Assembly (NCBI GenBank): GCA_017305665.1
Contig: JAFKKH010000009.1
Location: 62,001-126,000, forward strand
DNA: 64,000 bases
Reading direction: 5' to 3'
Origin: Hyphomicrobiales bacterium
GTDB taxonomy: Bacteria; Pseudomonadota; Alphaproteobacteria; Rhizobiales; Xanthobacteraceae
A program made the position numbers and the translations under genes. Shown in pieces: positions 27,579 through 41,146 of this stretch (position 1 is its first letter; every line of letters starts with the position of its first letter). The notes under the pieces were generated by a model, which saw only the letters and a program-made list of their open reading frames with translations, had not been told where the DNA came from and ran no database searches.

Positions 27579-28994
27579 CTACCGGCGGACCGTTTCGCCC
27601 AGTTCGGCTGAACTATGGGCCGCCTCGGCCAGCTTGGCGGATATCTCGGCGGTCTGAGCGGTCGAGCCCCAGCTCGGCGCATCGCTGCCATCGCCCCAGG
27701 CGCGCGGGCGATAGAAGGTATGGACGCCAGTACGGTACATCTTCTTCATTTCGTGGACCCACGACGGATGTACCCAGTAGGCATGATAGTGGGTGGACTT
27801 GCCGACCTCGGGCAGCCACAGCCGTCCATCCAGCGTGGCCTTGGCAATCTTTTTGGCGCGATCCCACATGTCCGGCTCGGTCACGACGTCGGGAATGCCG
27901 TCGCAGGCAAAGGTGAACTGACATGCCAGGTGGCGGTTCGCGTTCTGATACACCACACCGCACACAGTCGTCGGATAGTAGCCCGAGAACACACGGTTCA
28001 TAACCACCTGCGCCACCGCGATCTGGCCGCGCACAGCTTCGCCACGGGCTTCGAAATAGACGGCTTCGGCGAGGCACTTCTCCTGTTTGGCGCGAACCTT
28101 CTGGTCCAGCAGTCCGAGGCGCTCCGCCGGCGTCTTGATCTTGCTGTCGGCGGCGTTGACCTCACCCTTGCCGACCACGGTTTCGCCGGCCGCAGCCGAA
28201 CCCGATTGCGGCTCTGCTGCCTTCATATCAGGATCGGATGTGCCCGGTGTCACGATCATCGGCTCTTCGCCCGGCTGCCAACGTTGCAGACCGTTGTTCT
28301 CGAAACCCAACGACGAACTGCCGAAATACAGACTCGCCGTCTTGACGGAGAACCCGTCGGTGGACGGCGGCGGCTCGATGGCGACGTCATCGGCTTCGGA
28401 ATGCCGCCTGAGATCGTCGAGCGGCCGCGCCTCGAGCGATAGCGAAATATCGTATTGCGGCAGCGGCGGCGCCTTCAAAGCTTCCGCCAGCTCAGGATCC
28501 AGAGGCTCCGCGGACGGCGCGGCTGTCGCCGTCTTCTCGCCCATGACCGACGCGTTGGATGTTGCGGGATCCTGCGGCGCGGATTCCACAGGTGCGGCTG
28601 GCGCGACGGGAGTCACGATGGTCAGACGGTCGCCCTTCAGCGTGCGGTTGACCTTCGGGAAATCGGATGCCTGATAACGCGGCGGCGACTGAGTCAGGCG
28701 ATTGCGGGTGACACTCGGTATGTTCCCGTCATCGAAGCTGGCCAGCAGCAGCGTCGCGGCTCGCGGCGCAGAGGTGCCGACCGGGCGCCCGAAGTTGAAG
28801 GTCGCGACCTGAATGGAACTGACAGCGGAGGCGAAAACGCGCTTCTGCCAACGCTCAGTGACCCCCGGCTGCCGCGCTAGCAGCGACGCAATGTCCTGAT
28901 AGCCGAGCTCGTTGGGGATCAATGCGAAGAAGCAGAGACCGAAGCCGAAGAGCGCAAAGCGCGCGCTCTTCGGCTCGTTACGCAACACAAACAT
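27579..28994 (-). CDS. Cell wall hydrolase, SleB type
   Basis: A 471-residue envelope protein. A single N-terminal helix (ARFALFGFGLCFFALIP) works as signal anchor. A long low-complexity Pro/Ala/Glu linker follows (residues 120-330). The C-terminal Hydrolase_2/SleB domain runs from AEAVYFEARGEAVRGQIAVAQV to HTFYRPRAW; its Glu in YFEARGE is the expected catalytic acid. Such enzymes cleave peptidoglycan glycan strands. The ATG at 28994 puts the signal anchor at the N-terminus, so the longer frame to 29249 is rejected. Confidence 0.88.
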   Translation of the reverse strand: MFVLRNEPKSARFALFGFGLCFFALIPNELGYQDIASLLARQPGVTERWQKRVFASAVSSIQVATFNFGRPVGTSAPRAATLLLASFDDGNIPSVTRNRLTQSPPRYQASDFPKVNRTLKGDRLTIVTPVAPAAPVESAPQDPATSNASVMGEKTATAAPSAEPLDPELAEALKAPPLPQYDISLSLEARPLDDLRRHSEADDVAIEPPPSTDGFSVKTASLYFGSSSLGFENNGLQRWQPGEEPMIVTPGTSDPDMKAAEPQSGSAAAGETVVGKGEVNAADSKIKTPAERLGLLDQKVRAKQEKCLAEAVYFEARGEAVRGQIAVAQVVMNRVFSGYYPTTVCGVVYQNANRHLACQFTFACDGIPDVVTEPDMWDRAKKIAKATLDGRLWLPEVGKSTHYHAYWVHPSWVHEMKKMYRTGVHTFYRPRAWGDGSDAPSWGSTAQTAEISAKLAEAAHSSAELGETVRR

Positions 28995-29231
28995 CGATAC
29001 GCTCACGCAACGCCACACACGTGACCAATCCGCACATTCGGTGCATTTCGATCGATCCCGGTAATATCCAATTAAAGTTGCGAGGCCGTTAATCGGCGAT
29101 GCATGCGCGCCACAGGCAAGCGTATGTCCATTATCGCGGGTAAACATTGCGATCGTTGGTAAACGGCGCCTCCAGCAAAGTGGTAAACATCCGGTCAACG
29201 CCGCGGCACGTCGGGAACGCAGCACACAAAC

Positions 29232-29263
29232 GAAAAACGCGCCGCACATTCATGCGGCGCGTT
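29232..29263 (-). terminator. Intrinsic terminator of ppdK
   Basis: On the minus strand, an 11-bp stem AACGCGCCGCA/TGCGGCGCGTT with a 6-base loop runs straight into TTTTT. It starts 29 bases past the ppdK stop. Confidence 0.85.
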
Positions 29264-29291
29264 AGACTTCCGAGATGAGCCCGCGCGGCGA

Positions 29292-32168
<2,877 letters not shown>

Positions 32169-32449
32169 GGCGTGAAAACATTCCGCGTGAGGGGGAAGGT
32201 GCGCGCCTTACACCACGTTTTGACGGTTCCACGCAAGCTGCGTAGCTGTCGTTTTTCGTCTTGTTCTGCAGCGAAAGGCGCAATCGGCACAGCCCACATG
32301 AGCTTCACCGGCGCGGGATACCGCAAGCCGCGAAGCATCTTCCATGGAGCCTCCAGGAATGTGGAATGAGACCGGGGTGATGCCCTTCAACTCGCAACGC
32401 CGCCACAGGTTCCAAATCCCCGCTCATGGACGTCTCCATGCGCGAAAAC
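32169..32449. other. Intergenic region upstream of ppdK
   Basis: About 280 bases between the ppdK start and the ftsH terminator. No credible gene or RNA was recognised. It must contain the ppdK promoter on the minus strand, but I could not define -35 and -10 boxes with confidence. Confidence 0.5.
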
Positions 32450-32478
32450 AAAAAGCCCCAGCGCGTGCCGGGGCTTTC
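32450..32478 (-). terminator. Intrinsic terminator of ftsH
   Basis: On the minus strand GGAAAGCCCC pairs across a 10-base loop with GGGGCTTTTT, giving a 7-8 bp stem that ends in a T-run. It lies 24 bases after the ftsH stop. Confidence 0.85.
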
Positions 32479-32502
32479 CGATAATGCAATGTCTTCCGCG
32501 TA

Positions 32503-34425
<1,923 letters not shown>

Positions 34426-34650
34426 CGATCTTCCTTCGAGGCCGCGCGGATCGCAGCCGTATGTCCTTGCACCGACTCAAGGGGATGCCGGGTGCCGACA
34501 GATATACAATTTAGGTGCGGCGGCTGTCGCTGCCAAGGGAACCGCACGGGACTATTTAGCGCATCATATCGGTATTCCGGCTCAAATAATGGCGATGTTA
34601 CCGGGGTTTTTGGACGGTGGTTAAGGCTCCCCAGCGGGGCATGGCTGGCA

Positions 34651-35712
34651 TCAGCCGGGTGATCGGCGCCGGGGTGGTGCCGGCTCAATGCTGAGCCAGT
34701 CGGGGGTAAGGGCCACCAGTGCGCCTGCGAGTGTCTTTTTCAGCAGAATACGGCGCTTGGGATCGTCGTTGTCCGCAGCCGCCCGGTCGAGCGCCGCAAG
34801 CAAGGCTTCGACTTTCCCCAATTCGGCCGGCCCTTCGTGGCCGACGCGGTCGATCGCCCGAACCAGCAATCGAACCCTGATCTCGTCGGACAGCGCGAAA
34901 AATGCTCTCGCGTCAAAGCCACCAGTTCCGGCGTCGCGGTGGCGCAGCGCCAGATAGCGTTCGGCGCCGTCGGCAAGAAGGTCCAGCGCCACATTGGCAC
35001 GCGCCAGCCGCGATGCCAGCCGAGCCAGGTTACGGGCGTCGCAGCCTTCACTCGCCAGAGCGGGCATCAAGGCGCGCAGCCGTGGACGGGTGAAACCAAT
35101 ATCGCGATTGGTCGGATCGTCCGCATACGCAATCTTTGCTCTTTTGAGCGTTGCGATCAGCCGCGATTTCGGCAGATGCAGAAGCGGCCGCGCCAGAATT
35201 GCGTCCTCACGGGGCGACAGCCGCGCCATCGCCGCCAATCCCGCGATACCGCTTCCCCGCGACAGGCGCATCAGCACGGTCTCGGCCTGATCGTCGAGGG
35301 TATGCGCGGTCAGGACGTGGCCCGCGCCGGTGGATCGTGCCGCCTTGAACAGCAGCGCGTATCGTGCCTCCCGCGCGGCCTCGGGCAATCCCGTGCCCGG
35401 CTTCCTGCCGGTCCAGCGCAAGGTGCGATGGGCAACGCCAATAGCCTTCGCAAGCCGCTTCACATCCCGCGCTTCGCGTCCAGCCTCACGCCGCAGTCCA
35501 TGATCGACGGTAACGGCGGTCAGATCGGGCCCACGTTTCAGACCGCGCCGCCAGCGCGCGGCCAGCCACATCAAGGCGACGGAATCCGGACCGCCGGACA
35601 CAGCGAGAACCAGCTTGCTGGCCCCTCTCCAGTCCGCAAACAGCAGCTTCGCTTCCTTTGCCGAGATTGGCGAAGCGTGGTCCTCGATCATGCTGGAGTA
35701 CCTAGGGCGCAT
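34651..35712 (-). CDS. tilS: tRNA(Ile)-lysidine synthase
   Basis: A 353-residue N-type PP-loop ATPase that attaches lysine to C34 of the AUA-reading tRNA-Ile. The ATP motif is SGGPDS at residues 39-44 (VLAVSGGPDSVALMW). DHGLR and LTAHTLDDQAETVLMRLSRGSG are further signature segments. The C-terminal domain is short. Translation may start at the second Met, 7 residues later (MIEDHAS). It lies 49 bases after cpoB, the normal alphaproteobacterial order. Confidence 0.94.
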   Translation of the reverse strand: MRPRYSSMIEDHASPISAKEAKLLFADWRGASKLVLAVSGGPDSVALMWLAARWRRGLKRGPDLTAVTVDHGLRREAGREARDVKRLAKAIGVAHRTLRWTGRKPGTGLPEAAREARYALLFKAARSTGAGHVLTAHTLDDQAETVLMRLSRGSGIAGLAAMARLSPREDAILARPLLHLPKSRLIATLKRAKIAYADDPTNRDIGFTRPRLRALMPALASEGCDARNLARLASRLARANVALDLLADGAERYLALRHRDAGTGGFDARAFFALSDEIRVRLLVRAIDRVGHEGPAELGKVEALLAALDRAAADNDDPKRRILLKKTLAGALVALTPDWLSIEPAPPRRRSPG

Positions 35713-35761
35713 CCTGCAAGCCTACAACGGCCGGGCGCCGTTGTAAGGCCTGCAGCTCACG

Positions 35762-36742
35762 TCAGCACTTCACCCGCTTCTGCTCGCGGTCCACGGCCTG
35801 CTTCACGCCTGCGGAGGCGCGCGGATATTTGCGCGTCACTTCACCCAGCGCGGCACAGGCGGCCTCCTTTTCCTTCAGCGCGGCCAGCGATTGCCCAAGT
35901 CGCAGCAGGGCGTCCGGAGCCTTCGCCGAGGTATCGTATTTCGTAGTCACACCGAGAAAGGACTCCGCGGCCTCGCGATATTTCTGGCGCTGAAAAAGGC
36001 TCTCGCCGAGCCAGTATTGCGCGTCGCCTGTCAGCGCATCGGATGGATATTTCCGGGTAAAGTTGCGCATGGTCTCCTCGGCGAGGGCATAATCCCTGCG
36101 CTGCATATAGCCGATGCCGAGATCGAATTCGTCGCGCGGCGTTGCGGAAGGCGGCAGCGTCGTCAGACCGCCGCCAGCGTTGGGCGGTGGATAATTGGGT
36201 TGGACATACCCTGCCCCCGAACGGCGCGGATTCGTATTCGCAAGATCGAGCGGCGCACCTGCTTCGCGGCCGCCGGGTGCCCCAACGGACTCCAATGGCA
36301 TCTGTCCGCCGCCCAACGCGCGCGGAGCACCGGGCGCATTGGGATTCTGGCTCGGATCGAAGGCATCGCCATGCCGGCCCTCAGGGGGCGTCACCACGGC
36401 CTGTTCGCGCACCGGAGGGGCCTGACCCATGCGCGGATCGTACCCCGGCTGACGGTAGCCCGAATTTAGCTGCACCGGCGGCGACGCCGCCATGGTCGGA
36501 GGTGCGCCTGCGGCAGACGGTGCGCCGCCACCTGGCTGCAACTGACGCAGCTGCTGTTCGAGCATCTGATTGCGATGCTGCAATTCCTCGTTCTGTCCGG
36601 TTAGCGTGCGCAGCTGCTCTTCCAGTTGCTGGACTCGCATTTCGGGATCGTTGACGTCGGATTGCGCGAAAGCATGTGACGACAGAAGAAGCGTCGCGGC
36701 AACGGCCGCTACGCGCACAAGCATCGGGGCTATGGATGACAT
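35762..36742 (-). CDS. cpoB: Tol-Pal system coordinator CpoB (YbgF)
   Basis: A 326-residue periplasmic protein. A signal peptide (residues 1-26, ending HAFAQ) is followed by a trimerising coiled coil (MRVQQLEEQLRTLTGQNEELQ) and a long Gly/Pro-rich linker (about 75-200). The C-terminal TPR domain has repeats beginning DEFDLGIGYMQRRDYALAEE and DAQYWLGESLFQRQKYREA. It links peptidoglycan synthesis with Tol-Pal constriction of the outer membrane. A terminator separates it from pal, so it may have its own promoter in the 188-base gap. Confidence 0.94.
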   Translation of the reverse strand: MSSIAPMLVRVAAVAATLLLSSHAFAQSDVNDPEMRVQQLEEQLRTLTGQNEELQHRNQMLEQQLRQLQPGGGAPSAAGAPPTMAASPPVQLNSGYRQPGYDPRMGQAPPVREQAVVTPPEGRHGDAFDPSQNPNAPGAPRALGGGQMPLESVGAPGGREAGAPLDLANTNPRRSGAGYVQPNYPPPNAGGGLTTLPPSATPRDEFDLGIGYMQRRDYALAEETMRNFTRKYPSDALTGDAQYWLGESLFQRQKYREAAESFLGVTTKYDTSAKAPDALLRLGQSLAALKEKEAACAALGEVTRKYPRASAGVKQAVDREQKRVKC

Positions 36743-36870
36743 TTTGACCTGACGATTGAAATTGACGTCACATCGAAGGTGCTCTCCATTGAGAACCGGA
36801 GTACGCCAAAAATGTGACTTGGTTCGGCCGCGAAAATCACTTTACGACGATCTTCCAGGTCCGTCTCCCC

Positions 36871-36900
36871 AAAACGAAACCGGCGCCTCAAGGCGCCGGT
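36871..36900 (-). terminator. Intrinsic terminator of pal
   Basis: On the minus strand ACCGGCGCC-TTGA-GGCGCCGGT forms a GC-rich stem followed by TTTCGTTTT. It lies 30 bases after the pal stop and before cpoB. Confidence 0.75.
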
Positions 36901-36930
36901 GGTGATCGAACATTCGGGGACAGAAACGCT

Positions 36931-37422
36931 TTACGAGCTGGCGTTCAGCACCGTGACGGCGCGCCGGTTCTGCGACCAGCAGGAGATGTCGTTGCAGACC
37001 GCGACCGGGCGTTCCTTGCCGTAGGAGATCGTCCGCATGCGGCTGGGGTCGATTCCGCGCGACACCAGGAAGGAGCGAACCGTCTGTGCACGGCGGGCGC
37101 CCAAGGCGATGTTGTATTCGCGGGTGCCGCGCTCGTCGGCATGCCCCTCGATGGTGAACGAGTAACGATTATAGGTCTGCAGCCAACGCGCCTGCTTTTC
37201 CAGGGTCGTGATCGCCTGCGGCGTCAGATCGGTCTGGTCGCTCTCAAAGAACACGCGGTCGCCGACATTGACGACGAAGTCTTGCTGGCTGCCGGGAGTA
37301 GCGGCATTGGCCATCGCGTCGCCGCCCAGGGGATTCTTGTTCGCGCAGGCGCCCATCGACAGCGCCACAGCGAGAACCGCAGCCAGCTTCAATCCCTGGA
37401 GGAATCGCTTCTGATGTAACAT
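36931..37422 (-). CDS. pal: Peptidoglycan-associated lipoprotein Pal
   Basis: A 163-residue outer-membrane lipoprotein. The signal peptide ends in a lipobox LSMGAC, giving Cys+1 at about residue 25. The OmpA-like domain contains VFFESDQTDLTPQAI and the peptidoglycan-binding block TIEGHADERGTREYNIALGARRA, with the diaminopimelate-contacting Asp and Arg. The ATG at 37422 is chosen because it directly precedes the basic n-region (MLHQKRF). It sits apart from tolB by two inserted genes. Confidence 0.96.
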   Translation of the reverse strand: MLHQKRFLQGLKLAAVLAVALSMGACANKNPLGGDAMANAATPGSQQDFVVNVGDRVFFESDQTDLTPQAITTLEKQARWLQTYNRYSFTIEGHADERGTREYNIALGARRAQTVRSFLVSRGIDPSRMRTISYGKERPVAVCNDISCWSQNRRAVTVLNASS

Positions 37423-37716
37423 TCCGGAGCCTCCACGCTCACGTTTTTCCACTGTCATCCCATCTACAGGGCGATAGTTAAGCGAACGTTCCGTCAACCT
37501 TGATGAGCTGTTGCCAGCCTGCATCAAATGCTATCGAATCCGGAAAAGCGCCCGCGATGGTTAATGGGTTACAAATGTGGCGCGACGGTGAATGCCGGAA
37601 TAACGCCACCATAGCGGGATTTCGAGATACTCGAAACCGCCTCCTATTCGAAAATCAGTCCAACCCACCGCGACCGGTCCAGAGGACCGGCCAGGCTTTC
37701 GGAAAGTGGATAGCGA

Positions 37717-38460
37717 TCAGGATCGCGGGATGATGGTGGCCCGCTCGAATGGGAACCCGGATCCGCCGAGCGCTGGCGCGAGTGGCGGGTTCTTGCGCTC
37801 GAACAACATCCGTCGCTCGAAATAGCTTGAGCGCAGATACGGGTAGCGGGCGAAGACCTTCTCGCGCGAGGCCGGGAAATCCACTGCCATCAGACAGATC
37901 GGCTTGGTTAGCCCGGGATAGATCCGCGGCGGGCTCAACGGCTGGTGATTGAACAAACGCTTGTAGAACGACCGATGCTCGGCGCGAACGGTGGCAAGGC
38001 CAAGATCGGCATTGAAGTAGCTGCAGGCCACGAAGCACAGCCGCAACGTGATGTATGGCAGTTCCGGAAACTGGCCGGCGAAATCAGGATCGGCGACAAA
38101 CCGCGTCGGGTCGACCATGACCTTGCCCTGGTCGACCTCCTGCTGAAGGTAATCGCGGAACACGTCGACGGACGGGCACATCACATGTTCCGGCGAGGAA
38201 ATACTGAGCCGGATTGAACTCGCGAGCCGGCCGTCGAGATAGACACCGAAAATCCAGGAGTTCGGCATGTCGTCGAACCGATCGGTGATCTTCTGATCGC
38301 GGTTCGGCTCGATCGCGCCCTCATTCAGGTACGCACGGTAGCGGAGACGATAGATGGTATCTTTGTCTTCCTGAGTGTCTGCGAGGCGGTAGTCGACCCG
38401 ATCCAGCAACTCAATTCCGCGTTCAACTGGCTTGATGATCGTCTGCTGAGCCATACTCAT
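37717..38460 (-). CDS. FeeM-like N-acyltransferase (autoinducer-synthase fold)
   Basis: A 247-residue GNAT-fold protein resembling N-acyl amino acid synthase FeeM and LuxI-type enzymes, which move a fatty acyl chain from acyl-ACP to an amino acid. The typical opening YRLADTQEDKDTIYRLRYRAYL, the catalytic-type segment WIFGVYLDGRLASSIRLSIS, and CPSVDVFRDYL followed by VDPTRFVAD are visible. No signal peptide is present. The product, possibly a lipid or signal, is unknown. It lies between pal and a GGDEF-EAL gene on the same strand. A near-consensus CtrA half-pair sits 43 bases upstream (38504-38518). Confidence 0.75.
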   Translation of the reverse strand: MSMAQQTIIKPVERGIELLDRVDYRLADTQEDKDTIYRLRYRAYLNEGAIEPNRDQKITDRFDDMPNSWIFGVYLDGRLASSIRLSISSPEHVMCPSVDVFRDYLQQEVDQGKVMVDPTRFVADPDFAGQFPELPYITLRLCFVACSYFNADLGLATVRAEHRSFYKRLFNHQPLSPPRIYPGLTKPICLMAVDFPASREKVFARYPYLRSSYFERRMLFERKNPPLAPALGGSGFPFERATIIPRS

Positions 38461-38629
38461 TGGAAGTCTCCGAGCAAAGCCGTCCCGAGCCTGCTAACAA
38501 AAGTTAATGCTTTGCTAACGCGAGTGCAAAGGTATCGAAGTATTAGGGTTAACCCCTTGAGGCCGTTGGGGCGGCCGGTCCGCTTCGGAGAATTTAATTT
38601 CGGAACCTGGGGAACTGCCGGAAAATATT

Positions 38630-40960
38630 TCAGGCAATGGAGCGCGACGGCAGGACCTTCACGTTGCCTTCACGCAGATGACGGCCATGCGAGGCGTCCA
38701 AAAGCTGATGGATGCGGGTGGCGGACACAGGGCGGCTGAACAGATAGCCCTGCGCTTCCGTCACCGTGCCGTCGGCGCTGATGAGCTCAAGTTGCTCGTT
38801 GGTCTCGATGCCTTCCACGACAACGGACATGCCGAGATCGGCTGACAGCCGCGCCACACCGCGCAGCAGCGTCAGAGGCCGATCGGTATCGATACCCTCG
38901 AGGAAGGAGCGATCGATCTTGACCTTCTGGAGCGGGAAATTGTGCAGATAACTGAGGCTCGAATAGCCGGTACCGAAATCATCGAGCGAAATTCTCACGC
39001 CCGCTGAGTGGAGTTGCATCAGCGCATCGTGCGTCCACTGGGTGTTGCGCAGCAGCGACGATTCCGTGATCTCGATTTCAAGCCGATGCGCAGGAAGCCC
39101 GGAAACCTCGAGCGCGTAGCGGACCTCACTCAGGATGTCGCGCTGATGGAATTGCTGCGACGAGAAATTGACCGCGACGCTGACCGCTTCCGGCCACTTC
39201 ATGCATTCCATGCAGGCCTTGCGCAAAATCCAGCGGCCGAGATCGACGATGAGACCCATGTCCTCCGCGACTGGAATGATATCAATCGGCGACACCGTCC
39301 CGCGCGAGGGATGGTTCCAGCGCAGCAGCGCCTCGCATGTGGTGATGCGTCCGGACTTGAGATTGACCAGCGGCTGGTAGAACAGCTCGAATTCCTCGTT
39401 CGCCATAGCCTTGCGCAAGTCGAGTTCAAGGACGCGGCGTGCTTCGACGGTTTCCGCCATTTCATCGCGGAAAAAGCAGAACGTTCCGCGGCCATCGGCC
39501 TTGGCACGATAGAGCGCCATGTCGGCGTTCTTCAGAAGATTGTCGGCCGTCATGCCCCGCGATGTCAGCGCAATGCCGACGCTCGCGCCGATCTCGACCA
39601 GATGACGGTCGATCTCGTAACGTTCGCTGAGCCGCTCGACGATGCGACGCGACAAAGCGGCGGCTTCCTCGGGCGACTGGATGTTCTGCTGGAACACGAC
39701 GAATTCGTCGCCGCCAAATCGCGCGACGAAATCGTCGGGCCGCAACATGCCGCGCAGGCGGTCGGCGACGATGCACAGCAGGCGGTCGCCGCAGGGGTGA
39801 CCGAGCGTATCGTTGACCTGCTTGAACTGGTCGAGATCGATGAACAGCAGCGCCGAGAGTCGGGACGCACTGTTCGAGATCGCCAGCAGGCGCTCAATCT
39901 CGTCGCGGAAGCTCAGCCGGTTAGGCAGCGCCGTCAGCGCATCAAAGCGGGCGAGATGGCTGATCCTGGCCTCTGCCTTGCGCCGTTCCGTGATGTCCTC
40001 GACCAGGAGCACGGTGCCGCCGCCAGCCATGGGCTGGAACGTCCATGACAGCGCCCGTCCGTACTCGCGGTCCGGATCAGCGGTCACGATTGCGCTGGCC
40101 TGCGAATTCTCGATTTCCGAGATGATGGTCTTGCCGTTTTCCGGTGACATCGTTCCTGAGGCCACGCACGCCGCAACCACATCAGCGGCATTGACGTTGC
40201 GGCGCACGAAATCGGTGGGGAGACGCATCATTTCGCTGAAGCGGTAGTTCATGACGCCCAAGCGGCCGTCGGCGCCGAACATGCACAGACCGTGCGGCAT
40301 GTTGTTCAGCGCAGTGTCGAACTGACCTGCGAGAGCCGCTTCGCGTTCGCGCGCGATCAGAGCGCGGACGAAAATCTGCTGCAGACTCGTCGTGATCATT
40401 TTCAGACCAAGGAAATACAGCACGGTGAGAAGCGCCATCCCAAGGTAATAGGGATCGCCATGCAGCGCCATTGCCGCCGCCATCGGCCCGCATGTCAGCA
40501 GAATCTGAAGGTGGAAAATCCACGGCCGCCCGTAGGTGCGCCCCGCGCCGGCAGCCACATATCCCGTCGTTACCGAAATGCAGATCATGTGCGCGACGGC
40601 ATCGTCGCTCATCAAAAGTGCAATCGCGCACCAGGCGCCGAGCGCCATGGCGTACAGCATTGCTCCGATCTGATACCGGACCTCCCAGCGCGAGGCTTCG
40701 CCGGCGGTCAGTTCCGTATGGCGATTTTTGTATTTCGCCATGTCGAAGCTGCGGATGGCGCCGGTTAGAATCAGCAGCGCCGCGCAAGGCCATAGCAGCT
40801 CATTGCCGGTCTTCAGCGCCGTCATGACGGCGGCAATCGCGGCGCAGGCCGCGCCGGCAAACATCGGCGCCGGATTCTGGAATAGCGATCCCACGAGCGC
40901 CGCGTAGATCGCAGGCGACATCGTCTGTCCCGTGGGGCGGTGGTGATTGGCCAACTGCAT
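38630..40960 (-). CDS. GGDEF-EAL bifunctional cyclic-di-GMP protein
   Basis: A 776-residue membrane protein with several N-terminal helices (residues 15-190), a PAS-like region around LNNMPHGLCMFGADGRL, a GGDEF domain and a C-terminal EAL domain. GGDEF is intact (ARFGGDEFVVF), with an RPDD inhibitory site exactly five residues ahead. EAL residues are complete (CEALLRW, EITESSLL, DDFGTGYSSL, KIDRSFL, VVEGIET). Both synthesis and breakdown of c-di-GMP are therefore possible. The ATG at 40960 has AAGGA at a good distance; an alternative ATG lies 15 bases upstream. Confidence 0.95.
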   Translation of the reverse strand: MQLANHHRPTGQTMSPAIYAALVGSLFQNPAPMFAGAACAAIAAVMTALKTGNELLWPCAALLILTGAIRSFDMAKYKNRHTELTAGEASRWEVRYQIGAMLYAMALGAWCAIALLMSDDAVAHMICISVTTGYVAAGAGRTYGRPWIFHLQILLTCGPMAAAMALHGDPYYLGMALLTVLYFLGLKMITTSLQQIFVRALIAREREAALAGQFDTALNNMPHGLCMFGADGRLGVMNYRFSEMMRLPTDFVRRNVNAADVVAACVASGTMSPENGKTIISEIENSQASAIVTADPDREYGRALSWTFQPMAGGGTVLLVEDITERRKAEARISHLARFDALTALPNRLSFRDEIERLLAISNSASRLSALLFIDLDQFKQVNDTLGHPCGDRLLCIVADRLRGMLRPDDFVARFGGDEFVVFQQNIQSPEEAAALSRRIVERLSERYEIDRHLVEIGASVGIALTSRGMTADNLLKNADMALYRAKADGRGTFCFFRDEMAETVEARRVLELDLRKAMANEEFELFYQPLVNLKSGRITTCEALLRWNHPSRGTVSPIDIIPVAEDMGLIVDLGRWILRKACMECMKWPEAVSVAVNFSSQQFHQRDILSEVRYALEVSGLPAHRLEIEITESSLLRNTQWTHDALMQLHSAGVRISLDDFGTGYSSLSYLHNFPLQKVKIDRSFLEGIDTDRPLTLLRGVARLSADLGMSVVVEGIETNEQLELISADGTVTEAQGYLFSRPVSATRIHQLLDASHGRHLREGNVKVLPSRSIA

Positions 40961-41146
40961 TGGGTGCGTGCGCATCCTTTTTCGGACGCACCGTATTACC
41001 CGATGCAGATGAAGCCTTTCTGAGCGAACATCGTTACCGAGACGTTGAACTGGTCGTCGAGGGCGCTAATTTTGCCCCTGAAATCAGTAAGCTAGGCAAG
41101 TCTTGCCGGTTGCAGTTCGGTCACCCACAACTGGGCAATGATCCTG

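Noticed and set aside
39008..40048. A 346-residue frame antisense to the GGDEF-EAL gene
   Set aside because: The opposite strand carries the intact GGDEF motif and much of the EAL domain here.
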